Origin: Symbiodinium natans
Lineage: Eukaryota; Sar; Dinophyceae; Suessiales; Symbiodiniaceae
NCBI GenBank assembly: GCA_905221605.1
Contig: CAJNDS010000113.1
Location: 760,674 to 824,673 of the forward strand
Length of the DNA stretch: 64,000 nucleotides
Direction: 5' to 3'
Under the pieces are notes generated by a model. It saw only the letters and a program-made list of their open reading frames with translations, did not search any database and was not told the DNA's origin. Below, in pieces: positions 10,735 through 21,116 of this stretch (its first letter is position 1; every line of letters begins with the position of its first letter). The translations under genes and the position numbers were made by a program.

Positions 10735-11374
10735 AGCACAAGGGAGACACGATTTGAGAACCGCTGAACCAGGTGTTGAGGATCAGGAGACGAAGGGCAC
10801 GGATATCTTGGAGTAATGGCAAGAAGGGTTCAGGGTTTAGGGGGTTAAGGCTTAGGGTTTAGGGTTTTGGGTTTTGGGTTTAGGGTGTCGGGTTTTCCTT
10901 TTCTTTTTGATGAATAACGCCCAAAAAATGCAAGAGAATACTCCCCATATTGCTCTTTTTGTAAGGAAGACCACTTTCATCTCTTGAGGCATTCTTACGC
11001 AAATAACCTAGAGAGCCCAAATCCCCGGATTTCAGGGATATACCTTGAACTATGTAGGATCCTTAGGCGGCTTTAGGGTTTAGGGTTTAGGGTTTAGGGT
11101 TTAGGGTGAGTACTCTGAACCCCTTTCTTGGCGACAGGCCTCCCCTTGTTTACTGCGGGCTTTGAGGATCCGCGCCCGGACTGAATCCCACGACAGTGAC
11201 CACAAGCTCCCTGAAAAATCCTAACCCTAAACGCTACACCCTAAACCCTAAACCCTGAACCCCTAAACCCTGAACCCCTAAACCAAATGAAAGGCCCAGC
11301 CCCGCCTTGGCCCTGGCGGCAACGGCCGCGCTTCGCCCAAGGACGAGCCACAAAACAAATAATGCTGCGGACAT
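10735..11374 (-). CDS. Secreted or membrane protein gene, N-terminal part clear
   Basis: ATG 11374 opens an exon to 11284 with a textbook signal peptide (MSAALFVLWLVLGRSAAVAA). Its donor is the start of a telomeric array (TTT G-GTTTAGGGG, phase 1). The next exon starts at 11210 after TTTTTCAG and continues in phase 1 as GSLWSLSWDSVRARILKAR. Further down, about 10980-10888 reads MKVVFLTKRAIWGVFSCIFW then IKKKRK, a likely membrane helix with a basic stop-transfer. About 10826-10735 reads PRYPCPSSPDPQHLVQRF. Joins after 11210 are not resolved. No family is recognised. Confidence 0.5.
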
Positions 11375-11600
11375 CCGAATTCCCGGTGGTGAGGTTTAGG
11401 GTTTAGGGTTTGGGGTTTGGGGTTTAGGGTTTGGGGTTTAGGGTTTAGGATTTGGGGTTTAGGGTTTGGGGTTTGGGGTTTAGGGTTTAGGGTTTAGGGT
11501 TTGGGGTTTAGGGTTTAGGGAAGGCTTGGGGTTTCTGGGGGGAGAAGAGTATAAAGGTTTCTAGAGGGTTTCGGTGCTTAATGTTGTAGAGGGGCTAGGG

Positions 11601-12103
11601 TTAATCTGGGGCTGATATCCTAAACCTCAAACATCTCAAAGCAATTCTTGGCTTTGGAGGCTCACGAGACTCATCAGGGTTTAGGGTTTAGGGTTTAGGG
11701 TACTCGGCTGAGGGCTTTGCGGAAGAGACTTGTAGCCGTGCGACAACCCAACAAAGCAAAAGACCCCCGAAAATCGAACCACCAAGCAGAGGGCCAACTT
11801 GCCAAAACCTCGGGGACCAAATGGACCCTAAACTTGGGAAGTTAGGGTTAGGGTTTAGGGTTTAGGGTTTAGGGTTTAGGGTTTAGGGTTTAGGGTTTAG
11901 CGTTTAGGGTTTAGGGTTTAGCGTTTAGGGTTCCCCCTAAACTAAGTGTCCTTAAGAAGGATTATAGTACGGGGTACTGAAATCCCCACTAAGGCCTGTT
12001 AGCAGAGGGGGGAACATCCCAACCCTCAACCCTGAACCCTCAGTTCCCGTGACTCCATGGAGGCCAAAAACACCAAACAACTCAAAAACAGCAACACCTC
12101 AAC
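11601..12103 (-). CDS. Three-exon 3' end of a gene with a hydrophobic segment
   Basis: Exons 12103-12038 (VEVLLFLSCLVFLASMESRE), 11808-11704 (VLASWPSAWWFDFRGSFALL) and 11669-11601 (SREPPKPRIALRCL..., stop TAA 11601-11603) are all phase 0 at both joins. The first intron contains an introner of the GGGATGTTCC family and TTTAGGG arrays. The second begins CGA-GTACCCTAAACCC, so the array starts at the donor. A possible start exon lies near 12161. No family is recognised. Confidence 0.6.
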
Positions 12104-12289
12104 CTACCCTCAAGTCTTCCTACAACCTAAACCCGTTTCCCTACACTCTTGTGCCCCAAGCACATTCCTCCCTAAACCCTAAACCCTAAACCCTAAACCC
12201 TAAACCCTAAACCCTAAACCCTAAACCCTAAACCCTAAACCCTAAACCCTATAAACCCTAAACCCTAAACACCAAACCCCAAACCCCAC

Positions 12290-12512
12290 ATTCAGGGGTA
12301 TAAGGAGGGATCCCTAGAAGGGATCCTTAATTTGATTCCCCTATATAACTGCTATATGTACCTTGTATAGCCAATTTTATCAGTAGCCCCTAAAGGTTTA
12401 GGGTTTAGGGTTTAGGGTTTAGGGTTTAGGGTTTAGGGTTTAGGGTTTAGGGTTTAGGGTAATAATCCCTAAGGTCCCTTATAAGGGGCCCTCCTTTAGT
12501 TCCTTGACAACT
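12290..12512. mobile_element. Introner family 6 with an embedded telomeric array
   Basis: Left arm TATAAGGAGGGATCC..., right arm GGTCCCTTATAAGGGGCCCT. The array TTTAGGG x10 (12390-12459) interrupts the middle. Array-free relatives at 25303-25430, 42860-43024 and 45714-45825 show that the array is an insertion or an internal expansion. 2581-2735 is another copy with an array. Confidence 0.8.
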
Positions 12513-12976
12513 TCACGGCGCTTCTTGGGCACATTGAGACCCAAGCAGGAACGTGGAAGGTGGCGTCAGAGAGAACTTCCTCGGCCAGCAGGGACCCCAA
12601 ACGCTAAACCCTGTAAACCCCAAATTACTAAACCCTAAACCCGAAACCATAAACCCTAAACCCGATCTCCCCCAACTTCAGGGCTTGCGAGTAGAGGGTT
12701 TAGGGTTTAGGGTTGAGGGATACGTGTAGAAACTTCTTTCAAGTAAAGGAGTCCCTGTGCTGCTCACGAAACTCACACCGAGCGTAGCGCTTGTCTCACC
12801 TCAACTGTTGAAGTCGTTCTACTAGCTGCGTGATGGCGGCATCTTGTTCGAGATTTGGTTTAGGGTTGAGCCTCTTGAATTTTGTGCTATGGACATCAAA
12901 TCCCGCTTTGTGATACAGTCAGTGCCGTCCCTTCGGCCAACCAGCTGTTTGCAGTCCATCTGGAGCACAACATGCC
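12503..12976 (-). CDS. Candidate exons: coiled-coil segment and downstream exon
   Basis: 12976-about 12872 reads MDCKQLVGRRDGTDCITKRD after a telomeric acceptor (TTTAG-GG). About 12850-12800 reads AAITQLVERLQQLR, coiled-coil like, with donor GTGAGA. 12603-12503 reads SLLAEEVLSDATFHVPAWVS after acceptor TTTAG-CGT, which is again the edge of an array. The joins between them were not solved. Confidence 0.45.
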
Positions 12977-13083
12977 CTAAACCCTAAACCCTAAACCCTA
13001 AACCCTAAACCCTAAACCCTAAACCCTAAACCCTAAACCCTCTTTGGAGGTTCAGGGGGCAGAAGTCTGTGTCCTTCTCTAAC

Positions 13084-14140
13084 CTTCAAAGCCTTTGAAC
13101 CTTCGAAGGCCCTTCAAAACCCTTTCTTCCGGCCTTATTGAAGCCACACCGTTCTCTCCCTCTTAAAACCCTCCCTATACCCTAAACCCTAAACCCTAAA
13201 CCCTAAACCCTAAACCCTAAACCCTATATACCCTAAACCCTAAACACCCCTTGGCTCCCCGGCCGTGGCCGGCTCAGATGAGCATGGCGGGACACCCTGT
13301 AGGCGGATTGTAGGGTTGGTAGGGTTTAGGGTTTAGGGTTTAGGGTTTAGGGTTTAGGGTTTAGGGTTTGGGTTTAGGGTTTAGGGTTTAGGGTTTAGGG
13401 TTTAGGGTTTAGGGTTTAGGGTTTAGGGTTTAGGGTTTAGGGTTTAGGGTTTAGGGTTTAAGGTTCGGGAGTTGGGGGTGGAGGGGTCGCCCTTTTGAGG
13501 CCAATTTATGCGGCTTTAGGGCTACCCTCTACACCCCCTGAAGTCAGGAAGTATGCCAACAGCTTTAGTGTATACGTCCTGCCTTTTGGGGTATCTGGGT
13601 AGCTCTAGGTAGGGTAACCTAGGAGTCTAAACCTAAACCCTAAACCCTAAACCCTAAACCCTAAACCCTAAACCCTAAACCCTAAACCCTAAACCCTAAA
13701 CCCTAAACCCTAAACCCTAAACCCTAAACCCAAGTCCAGACCCGAAGACTCTTCTTTGTTGAGCCCGCGCCATGCAACTGTCTGAGACGGGAATGCGAGC
13801 TTAGGGTCCAAAACCCAAAAAGCCTGTCAGGGTTGTTTAAGACTTCCAGGATTCAGGGTTCAGGGTTCAGGGTTTAGGGTTTAGGGTTATAGGCTTTAGG
13901 ACTTCAAGAGGTGTCGCGTTCACGATTGAGGGCTTGAGGAGGGTTGTTCATAATCCCAGGTCTTGGATTAGGACCTGCTTCGCGACCCCTTAGGGTTTAG
14001 GGTTTAGGGTTCAGGGTTTAGGGTTTAGGGCTGCTTGGGATAGGGCTTGGGGGTATGGAGGCTCCCGTGTGCTGCGCCGTCTTTTGTCCTAAGCTCCAAG
14101 CCCCTTGTCAGACCCTTGCAGCGCTGAAGGTTTGGCAAGC
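13084..14140 (-). CDS. Exon cluster between telomeric arrays
   Basis: Minus-strand islands in frame. About 14140-14055 (LPNLQRCKGLTRGLELRTKD). About 13960-13905 (MNNPPQALNRERDTS, then TGA). 13799-13742 (LAFPSQTVAWRGLNKEES, acceptor CCCTAAG, phase 0 to 1). About 13303-13250 (VPPCSSEPATAGEPRG). 13161-13084 (GENGVASIRPEERVLKGLRR, acceptor TTTTAAG, donor G-GTTAGAG). The 140 bp at 13480-13620 is an inverted-repeat type insertion. Gene boundaries are unclear apart from the possible stop near 13915. Confidence 0.42.
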
Positions 14141-14329
14141 CTTGAAAATCCCTTCGCAGATAAACCCTCAACACTTCGCCCTGGACCCTAAAACCACCTT
14201 AAATGTTAAGCCCCAGAACTCAGTGAACCCTAAACCCTAAACCCCAAACCCCAAACACTAAACCCTAAACCCTAATCAAACCCTAACCCTAAACCCTAAA
14301 CCCTAAACCGGCTTCATTTGGTCCCCAAG

Positions 14330-15541
14330 GCAGGCGTCCCGGGCCCGCAAGGGCGTCCGCTCCGGAGTCCGCTCAGGCGTCCTGAGCTCAGGTCGCCCTT
14401 CGAACTTGCAGGTTTAAGTTTAGGGTTTAGGGTTTAGGGTTTAGGGTTTCGGGCTTAGGGCTTCGGGTTTAAGTTTAGAATTTAGGCTTCAGGGCTTCTG
14501 GGTTTTGGCAAGGGCATAGGGTCTCGTGGGGATCGCCAGCGGAGAAGTAAGCCCTAAACAAACTGAAGCCCGAACCTCTTGCATGTTCCCCCCTATACTA
14601 ACAGCCCTTAATATTATAGTTTCGGGTTGAGGGTTTAGGGTTAATCCCTATCAAGGACTCTTAGCACAAGGGGGAACATCCGAACTCGGGTTTGCAGGGC
14701 ACTTTGTTGAGCCGAGTCGTGCGGGCAGGGGTCTCATGGACTTAGCCACCCTAAACCCTAAACCCTAAACCCTAAACCCTAAACCCTAAACCCCCCCAAA
14801 AGCCGGAGAGCTTGCGGCCCAAGGAGCGTAAAGCCGCCCGGACTCTCGTGGGGTGAAAGCAGAGGCGAGCCGAGGGTGCCTTTGGTGCTTGGGAGGTGGG
14901 CAGGTTCGGGTTTAGGGTTTAGGGTTTAGGGTTTAGGGTTTAGGGTCCAGGAACAACACTTACGCTCTTCGTCGGCGACGCCAGCTCAGAACTTGAAGAG
15001 CTCCTTGCAGCAGCACGTCCAAAGCCAGGAAACCCCAAACCCTAAACCCTAAACCCTAAACCTTAAACCCTAAACCCTAAACCATGCACGGCGGCCGCGA
15101 GGGCCAGGCTTGTGCAAGCGCTTGGCGGCGAGATGCGATATCATAACTGACTAGTCGAGAGCGGCAAACCATGAGGCAAAAGCCCTCATGCAACAAGCGT
15201 TTAGGGTTTAGGGTTTAGGGTTTAGGGTTTAGGGTTTAGGGTTTAGGGCTAGCTTGTCAAGGGCTTGACTTTGAGCCCCCATGACCTCGACCCCAAAACC
15301 GAAAAAGGATCCTCAGGTAGCTATACAATTAGGTACCTTCTCTCCCCCCCCATGTATACCTTTTCGGGGATTAGATAGGGTTTAGGGTTTAGGGCTAGGG
15401 TTTAGGGTTTAGGGTTTAGGGTTTAGGGTTTAGGGTTTAGGGTTTAGGGTTTAGGGTTTAGGGTTCAGGGTTTAGGGTTTCGGGTCGCTTCTCTTAAACA
15501 TGGTCCCTTTTGAGGTTGCCATCGTTGAGGCGGCCCTTGTT
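14330..15541 (-). CDS. Exon cluster between telomeric arrays
   Basis: Islands: about 15541-15499 (NKGRLNDGNLKRDH), about 15286-15247 (VMGAQSQALDKL), about 15190-15083 (EGFCLMVCRSRLVSYDIAS, donor ATG-GTTTAGGG at an array edge), about 15031-14964 (GFGRAAARSSSSSELASP, donor GTAAGTG), about 14895-14805 (HPRLASAFTPRESGRLYAPW), about 14742-14686 (SMRPLPARLGSTKCP), about 14553-14487 (YFSAGDPHETLCPCQN), about 14412-14336 (FEGRPELRTPERTPERTPLR). Arrays of 5-14 units separate almost every pair. No family is recognised. Confidence 0.42.
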
Positions 15542-15691
15542 CTTTAGGGGTACCCAAAAAGGGACCATAATTTAGAGAGGACTGACCATCTAGGTTCCTT
15601 GGGTTAGGTCTAGGTCTAGTCTAGGGTTCCGGGTTTAGGGCTTAATTTTAGGTATTGGGCTACCAGGTTGGAAATCATTATTGCTCCTTAC

Positions 15692-16293
15692 CTGCCAAAT
15701 ACAGCACGTACTTTTTGTAAAGAAAATGCCCTAAACCCTAAACCCTAAACCCTAAACCCTAAACCCTAAACCCTAAACCCTAAACCCTAAACCCTAAACC
15801 CTAAACCCCCTATGTTCCCGCGCAAAACAGGCCAAGGAAACCATATACCAGGGGCCCACACCTTCAAGGCATCAAAGCCAAGGCCCAAACAGGATCAAGG
15901 TTTAGGGTTTAGGGTTTAGGGTTTAGGGTTTAGGGTTTAGGGTTTAGGGTTTAGGGTTTAGGGTTTAGCGTTTAGGGGTCCAGGGATTTGTGCTCGCTCC
16001 CGCGTGGCTGGGTTTAGGGTTAAGGGCTAAGGGTTTAGGGTTTTCTTGCCTCGAGTAGAGGGTTTAGTCTGACTGGATCATGGGAAAACTCGGAATGCTT
16101 TCTGGAGCAATCACTCGTACACGCGCTGCAGACGTAGGCACTAGCGCAGATGACCTCCAAACCCAAACCCAGATTACCATAAACGAACAAGCAAGACACC
16201 CTAAACTTTAAACCCTAAACCTTCAACCCTAATCAGCCCAGTAAAGGTCAAGGTCGTCACTCCAAAAGACTTCACCGACCGAAAGACACGTTT
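15692..16293 (-). CDS. Exon cluster ending at a stop near 16228
   Basis: About 16293-16228 reads MKTCLSVGEVFWSDDLDLYW and runs to TAG, so it looks like a C-terminal exon. Below it, belonging to the next gene: about 16151-16057 (VICASAYVCSACTSDCSRKH), about 15898-15813 (GLGFDALKVWAPGIWFPW), and 15730-15692 (IFFTKSTCCIWQ). The last has acceptor TTTAG at an array edge and donor GTAAGG. Confidence 0.42.
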
Positions 16294-16414
16294 TCATATT
16301 CCTTCAGTCAACCACCGCCCTGGCCAACCCAAACAGCACTATAACGAAAGCTCCCTAAACCCTAAACCCTAAACCCTAAAGCCTAAACCCTAAACCCTAA
16401 ATCCCAAACTCTAA

Positions 16415-16530
16415 ACACCTCAGTTCACACTCTCTCGGACTCCCTGGAAAGAAACCCAAGAAACCCAAACCAGACCCCAGTCAAATAGAACGCCCCAAGA
16501 AGCCCAAACTCCCATAAGAGGTCTGCAATC
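16415..16530 (-). CDS. Short hydrophobic ORF, possible start exon
   Basis: An ATG followed by MIADLLWEFGLLGAFYLTGV and a second hydrophobic stretch, ending in TGA if unspliced. A strong acceptor (TTTCTTTCCAG) lies inside, so a splice to SPRECELR is an alternative. It may be the 5' end of the gene whose stop is near 16228. The low-complexity DNA just below (16530-16700, degenerate TTTAAGGTT/TTTAGGG) has no coding signal. Confidence 0.4.
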
Positions 16531-16815
16531 ATGCAATTTAGGGTTTAAGGTTAAATTAGGGTTTAAGGTTTAATTAGGGTTTAGGGTTAGGGTTTAAGGT
16601 TAAATTAGGGTTTAGGCTTAAATTTGGGTTTAGGGTTAGGGTTTAAGGTTCAATTAGGGTTTAGGCTTAAATTTGGGTTTAGGAATTATAGGGCCTAATA
16701 TTCAGGGTTTAAGGCTTAGAAAGCCTCTGTGTGGGTTCAGGGTTAAGGGTCAGGTGCCTAAAGCCCTAAACCCGAAACTCAAGGTCGAGGCCGCCCCCCT
16801 ACAGTTGGGGCGCGC

Positions 16816-17018
16816 CTAAGCCCCTCGACCTCGATGGCGCAAGTCGACCCAGCTCGTCCGCTCGCCTCCCACAGCTCGGAGGTCGGTAGCACCCACGATG
16901 GGCCCGGTACCAGAGCACCCTTCTCGCCGGGTGCTCCAAAAGTTCAAACCACGGATCCTTGAGAGCCTCAAAGCATCAAGCGTCAGAAAGTGCATAGCTC
17001 CAACACCCGAAGAGTTTA
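16816..17018 (-). CDS. Long terminal exon of an unidentified gene
   Basis: 61 open codons reading MHFLTLDALRLSRIRGLNFW... and ...GPIVGATDLRAVGGERTSWV, ending at TAG (16816-16818). No repeat interrupts it. The exon above, 17244-17125 (39 codons), reads LSEAMRSGRIRPKQYIGSVA and PFFQGFGSLFEPPIKTA. It has acceptor GGAAG and donor G-GTGTGA (phase 1). No family is recognised. Confidence 0.5.
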
Positions 17019-17124
17019 GGGTTAAGGGTTCACGTTTAGAGTTTGGGGTTTAGGGTTTAGGGCTTAGGGTTTAGGGTTTGGGCTTTAGGGTTAGGGTTTA
17101 GGGCCCAAACTCCAAAAATCACAC

Positions 17125-18093
17125 CCGCAGTTTTGATGGGGGGCTCGAAAAGGGAACCGAACCCTTGAAAAAAGGGGGCATATGCTACGGACCCGATGTA
17201 TTGTTTTGGTCTAATGCGCCCGGACCTCATTGCTTCACTCAACTCTTCCGACCAACTCTATCGTTTAGGGTTTAGGATTTAGGGTTTGGGGTTTGGGGTT
17301 TAGGGTTTAGGGTTTAGGGTTTGGGGTTTAGGGTTTGGGGTTTGGGGTTTGGGGTTTAACCTATTTTGGACCCCGATGGCCCTATAAGCCTATCGTGCCT
17401 ATGACAATACACTCATGCCCATCAGCCTCCCCTGCACGCACAACGCTCAAAACAACATCCACGCGGGCATTCCCCGACATAGGGTACCCCCAAAGAACAA
17501 CTCTGCGACATTCTTGACAACACTGGTCATCGGAAAACCAAATAAGTGCCCCTCAACCCTAAAACCCTGCTTTGTGCACCCCCCCCCCCCCCCCCCCCCC
17601 CCCTAAAGCTTAACCCTAAACCCTAAACCCTAACCGGAACCTAACCCCCCCCCCCCCCCCCCAATGTTGCAGGCGGAAGGGCCAAAGGCAGGAGGCTCGC
17701 CGAAGTCCTCGTGAGCGGCCCTAAACCCTAAACCCTAAACACTATAAACCCTAAACCCTAAACCCTAAATCCTAAACTCTACATCCTAAACCCTAAACCC
17801 TAAACTCTAAACCCCAAACCCTAAGCCCTAAACCCTATAAACCCTAAACCCTAAATCCTAAACTCTAAACCCTAAACCCTATAAACCCTAAACACTAAAG
17901 CCCTTCCATCAAGAAGGGCCCATGATGGGAGCTTCTGCAAGCAATCATTCTCGCCGCAACAGCAGGCTTCACAAGGGCCTCCCCTAACCCTAAACCCTAA
18001 ACCCCCCAAACCCTAGCCCTAAACCCTAAACCCTAAACCCTAAACCCGAAACCCCAAACTGGTTGAACAGAGACATGGTCTTAGGGGGCACCT
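17125..18093 (-). CDS. Exon cluster, includes a stop near 17447
   Basis: About 18093-18058 (VPPKTMSLFNQFG), about 17985-17897 (EALVKPAVAARMIACRSSHH), about 17722-17660 (AAHEDFGEPPAFGPSACNIG, acceptor TTTAG at an array edge), about 17545-17447 (MTSVVKNVAELFFGGTLCRG ... WMLF, then TGA 17447-17449), then 17244-17125 (see previous entry). C-runs of 20 or more lie at 17580-17603 and 17647-17662. Arrays of CCCTAAA and variants fill 17720-17895. Confidence 0.45.
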
Positions 18094-18344
18094 AAGTCAT
18101 CCCAGGGCCTCCTGAGACCTACCTAAACCCTCACACATGAATTAAGGGTTTAGGGTTTAGGGTTTAGGTACTTAGGGTTCTTAGGGTTCTTAGGGTCTAG
18201 GGTGGGTACTTAGGGTACTTAGGGTTCTTACGGTTCTTGGGGATCTGTTTGGTTCTAAGAACCCGAAGCCGACTTTGTTGCAGGTTCATATTCTTTGTGT
18301 ATCACCTTTTACGGGGTTTAGGGTTTAGTCGGCTTAAGTGAGGG

Positions 18345-18395
18345 CCTACAAGGAGGAAGGCCGCCCGCCCCTTCGGGGGGGCCCCTCCTTGTAGG
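18345..18395. repeat. 51 bp hairpin
   Basis: CCTACAAGGAGG ... CCTCCTTGTAGG with a GC-rich loop. It falls at the 3' end of the exon 18493-18346 and may be a small intron or an insertion. Confidence 0.75.
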
Positions 18396-18653
18396 GCACA
18401 ATCTGGGGAGAGACCCTACTGAAGTCCTTCGTCGCAGGCGGCGGCGTTGCCGCGCCCAGCGTGGCCTGGCGCGATGGCAGATGAAACTGCGCGCTGACCA
18501 AACCCTAAATCCTAAACCCTCAACCCTAAACCCAGGGTGCATAGCTCCTTTGGGCGACCCCGTGGTGCTGGCAGGTTGCCTCGGGGTCCAGGCGCGTAGC
18601 TCGGAGTTCCGGCCTGAGAAGTTGGCTACTCGGCGTTGGGGATTCCAAAAAGC
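18346..18653 (-). CDS. Two phase-matched exons split by a telomeric donor
   Basis: Exon 18653-18532 reads AFWNPQRRVANFSGRNSELR and ends in phase 2 at GG-GTTTAGGG. Exon 18493-18346 resumes after GGTCAG as AQFHLPSRQATLGAATPPPA and ATKDFSRVSPQIVPYK, then runs into a 51 bp hairpin element (18345-18395), where TAG 18346-18348 falls. The true end may be spliced across that hairpin. An upstream-of-gene island at 18308-18268 reads VIHKEYEPATKSAS. Confidence 0.55.
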
Positions 18654-18816
18654 CTTGATTTTGGGGAGACAGGGTTTAGTGTTTAGGGTTTGGGAAGTTG
18701 AGTTCTAGTGCCCTAAACCCGCTTAAACCCGGGCTGAGCTCCCTAAACCCTAAACCCTAAACCCTAAACCCTAAACCCTAAACCCTAAACCCTAAACCCT
18801 AAACTACCATTTTACA

Positions 18817-19369
18817 TCAGCTCAGGCTTTTTTTCATGGCGCGCTTGGCTGTCCTGGAGTTGCGAGAGCCCTGAGACACCGAAACCTGGGCAGGGCCTGG
18901 TTTGACCTTAAACCCTAAACCGGGTTTAGGGTTTAGGGTGGAGGGTTTAGGGTTTAGGGTTTAGGGTTTAGGGTTTAGGGTTTAGGGTTTTAGGGTTTAG
19001 GGTGGAGGGTTTAGGGTTGAGGGTTTAGGGTATAGGGTATACCCCCACCCTGAAATGCTCAAACCTTGAACTCCAAACCCTTGAGATCCCTCAAGGGTTT
19101 GGAATACTATTGGTTTGGGATGGTTTCCTTTATACGAACAGTCCTGAAAAGGAGTTCTAATAGGGGGGGGGGACTAAAATCTCTATTGAGGACTGGTAGT
19201 ATAAAAAGGCGTAACATCCCAACGATTTGGAGTTATTCCGACCCTTCTCGTATGTGGGCAGCCAGGATAGTCAGGGCTCCTGGTTGAGGGAAGCTTAAAC
19301 CCTAAACCCTGAACCCGAAGCCCTTTCATAAGGCGTAGAGCGTTGGGGGCCTGGGCGGTTGGCACCCTG
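18817..19369 (-). CDS. Terminal exon and upstream candidate exons
   Basis: 18885-18817 reads VSVSQGSRNSRTAKRAMKKS to TGA (18817-18819), a basic C terminus, after a CCCAG acceptor. Upstream islands: about 19290-19235 (SPDYPGCPHTRR) and about 19369-19316 (VPTAQAPNALRLMKGLR, donor CGG-GTTCAGGG). Between 18900 and 19230 lie arrays and an introner of the GGGATGTTCC family. The joins are unresolved. Confidence 0.45.
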
Positions 19370-19406
19370 TGCTGCCTAAAGCTGCATTCGTTATGTAGGG
19401 TTTAGG

Positions 19407-19923
19407 GTTTAGGGCCTAAGGAGAAGCAGCTAGGTAAGACCTTGGCCCAGAAGAATGCTCGCCCACATGCACCTAAACCCTAAACCCTAAACCCTAAACG
19501 TTCACTCCTGGGTGCCGCGGCAGCTGCGAGAAGAGGCCTTCGCGGGGAATCTGTTCTGAGGTGTTTCGCGGAGCAGTTTAGGGGTACAGATTAGGGTTTA
19601 GGGTTTAGAGTTTAGGGTTTAGGGTTTGGGGTTTAGGGTTTCGGGTTTAGGATTTCGGGATTAGGGCTTATCCTGGGGAGCGCATGCAGTCGTTTTAGGA
19701 GGTCGAGGGCTGGCTCTTGACGGGTCACTGTTTCTTTTCCATAAGATGAATACATATGCACCTGCTGGTGTAGACATCTCAAGAAATAATGAACACACAC
19801 ACATATATATATATACACACATATATATATATATAGATAGAGATAGATGTAGATGTAGATATAGATATAGATATAGATATAGATATATGGGAAACAAATA
19901 CAAAAGTAGGTATAATGTGTATG

Positions 19924-19962
<39 letters not shown>

Positions 19963-20062
19963 CTGTATGTTCATGATGTCCTTGCTTTGGTAACTTACTG
20001 GAGCTTCCCTGGCAGCAACCCAGCTTGCCTGGCTAGAGGGGCCCGTAGGTTTGGGGAAGGTG
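19407..20062 (-). CDS. Candidate exons around a dinucleotide microsatellite
   Basis: 20062-19999 reads STFPKPTGPSSQASWVAARE with donor GTAAGT. About 19750-19668 reads GKETVTRQEPALDLLKRLHA. About 19576-19504 reads LLRETPQNRFPAKASSRSC to a TGA. About 19471-19407 reads VHVGEHSSGPRSYLAASP after a TTTAG acceptor and reaches a TAG. The microsatellite (19796-19964) would be intronic between the first two. Confidence 0.45.
19796..19964. repeat. CA/TA/GATA microsatellite
   Basis: (AC)n, (AT)n, (AGATGT/AGATAT)n, (TA)n then (TG)n. Other microsatellites: 36781-36858 (CT/AT/GA), 45404-45426 (AC/AT), 61016-61110 (AT/ATGT) and 61546-61612 (AT). Confidence 0.95.
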
Positions 20063-20200
20063 CTGGGGTTTAGGGTGCTGGGGCCGGGTCTGAACCCTGA
20101 ACCCAAACCCTAAAGCCCCAAACCTCTAAATGGCCTGGGTCACCAATTTATGCATCCGGGCTGTGAGGACAGATGTGGGGAGTCTACGATTTCCCATGCA

Positions 20201-20742
20201 TCACAACAACGAAAAGCCCCTTCGGACCCCGCCCACCCCCCATCCACTGATCTCCTCTGACCTCTCACCCAACGCTAACCATACTACCCAGGAATAGGCA
20301 ACTGCATTTTGAGGAGGCTCGGGACCGTGCTGCTCCCACACCCCCCAACCCCTATCCACAGCACCATCCGACGGATCTAAGCATCCAGCTACAGCCAAGA
20401 AACCCTGCTTAGCCCTACAATCTCAGTCATCCACTGCATTTCGCAAGCTCTGGTAAGCCCTAGACCCTAACCCTTGTTTTTTCAGTATGGACTGAGGGTG
20501 GGAGTCCCATCCGAACCCTTAACCCCAAGAACGGCACTTTCAAGCTTTTAGGGCTTTACTGGCTGCTTCTTAGTAGGGAATGAGGGAACGGGATACCTAT
20601 TTCTCCCCAAATATGCCCTTTAAGGGATTACGGGGTACCCGACTCATCCATTCCCTACGGCCTTCCAACTGCACCATGGTCGCCTGTGCAGACGGCGTGA
20701 CGGCTTCTTCTGGCTTCGGGAGTTCCCCAGAGAGCCCAGAAC
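20201..20742 (-). CDS. Long exons of an unidentified gene, stop at 20201
   Basis: About 20409-20201 is open for over 65 codons (LDPSDGAVDRGWGVWEQHGP ... NAVAYSWVVWLALGERSEEI) and ends in TGA. About 20463-20422 reads GLTRACEMQWMTEI. About 20742-20640 reads GSGLSGELPKPEEAVTPSAQ and VQLEGRREWMSR, with donor GTACCCCG leading into an inverted-repeat element (20578-20645). No family is recognised. Confidence 0.5.
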
Positions 20743-21116
20743 CCCTTAACGAAGGTAAACCCTAAACCCTAAACCCTAAACCCTAAACCCTAAACCCTAA
20801 ACCCTAAACCCTAAACCCTAAACCCTAAACCCTAAACCCTAAACCCTAAACCCTAAACCCTAAACCCTAAACCCTAAACCCTACCGTCAACCATGCAGGG
20901 ATCCCTAGTATGATTTAAGGCATATTCCTGAATCAAGGGATGTTGGGCTCTTCCTAAACTCTCCCCAAAAGCCCCACAAGCCCCCCAGAAGCCCGCAACC
21001 CAGAGAACGCCCTCTAAACCCTAAACCCTAAACCCTAAACCCTAAACCCTAAACCCTAAACTGTAACCCCTCAACCCTAGGTTGGGAGGAGTCTGTGGGA
21101 CATGTCACGCCGCCCT

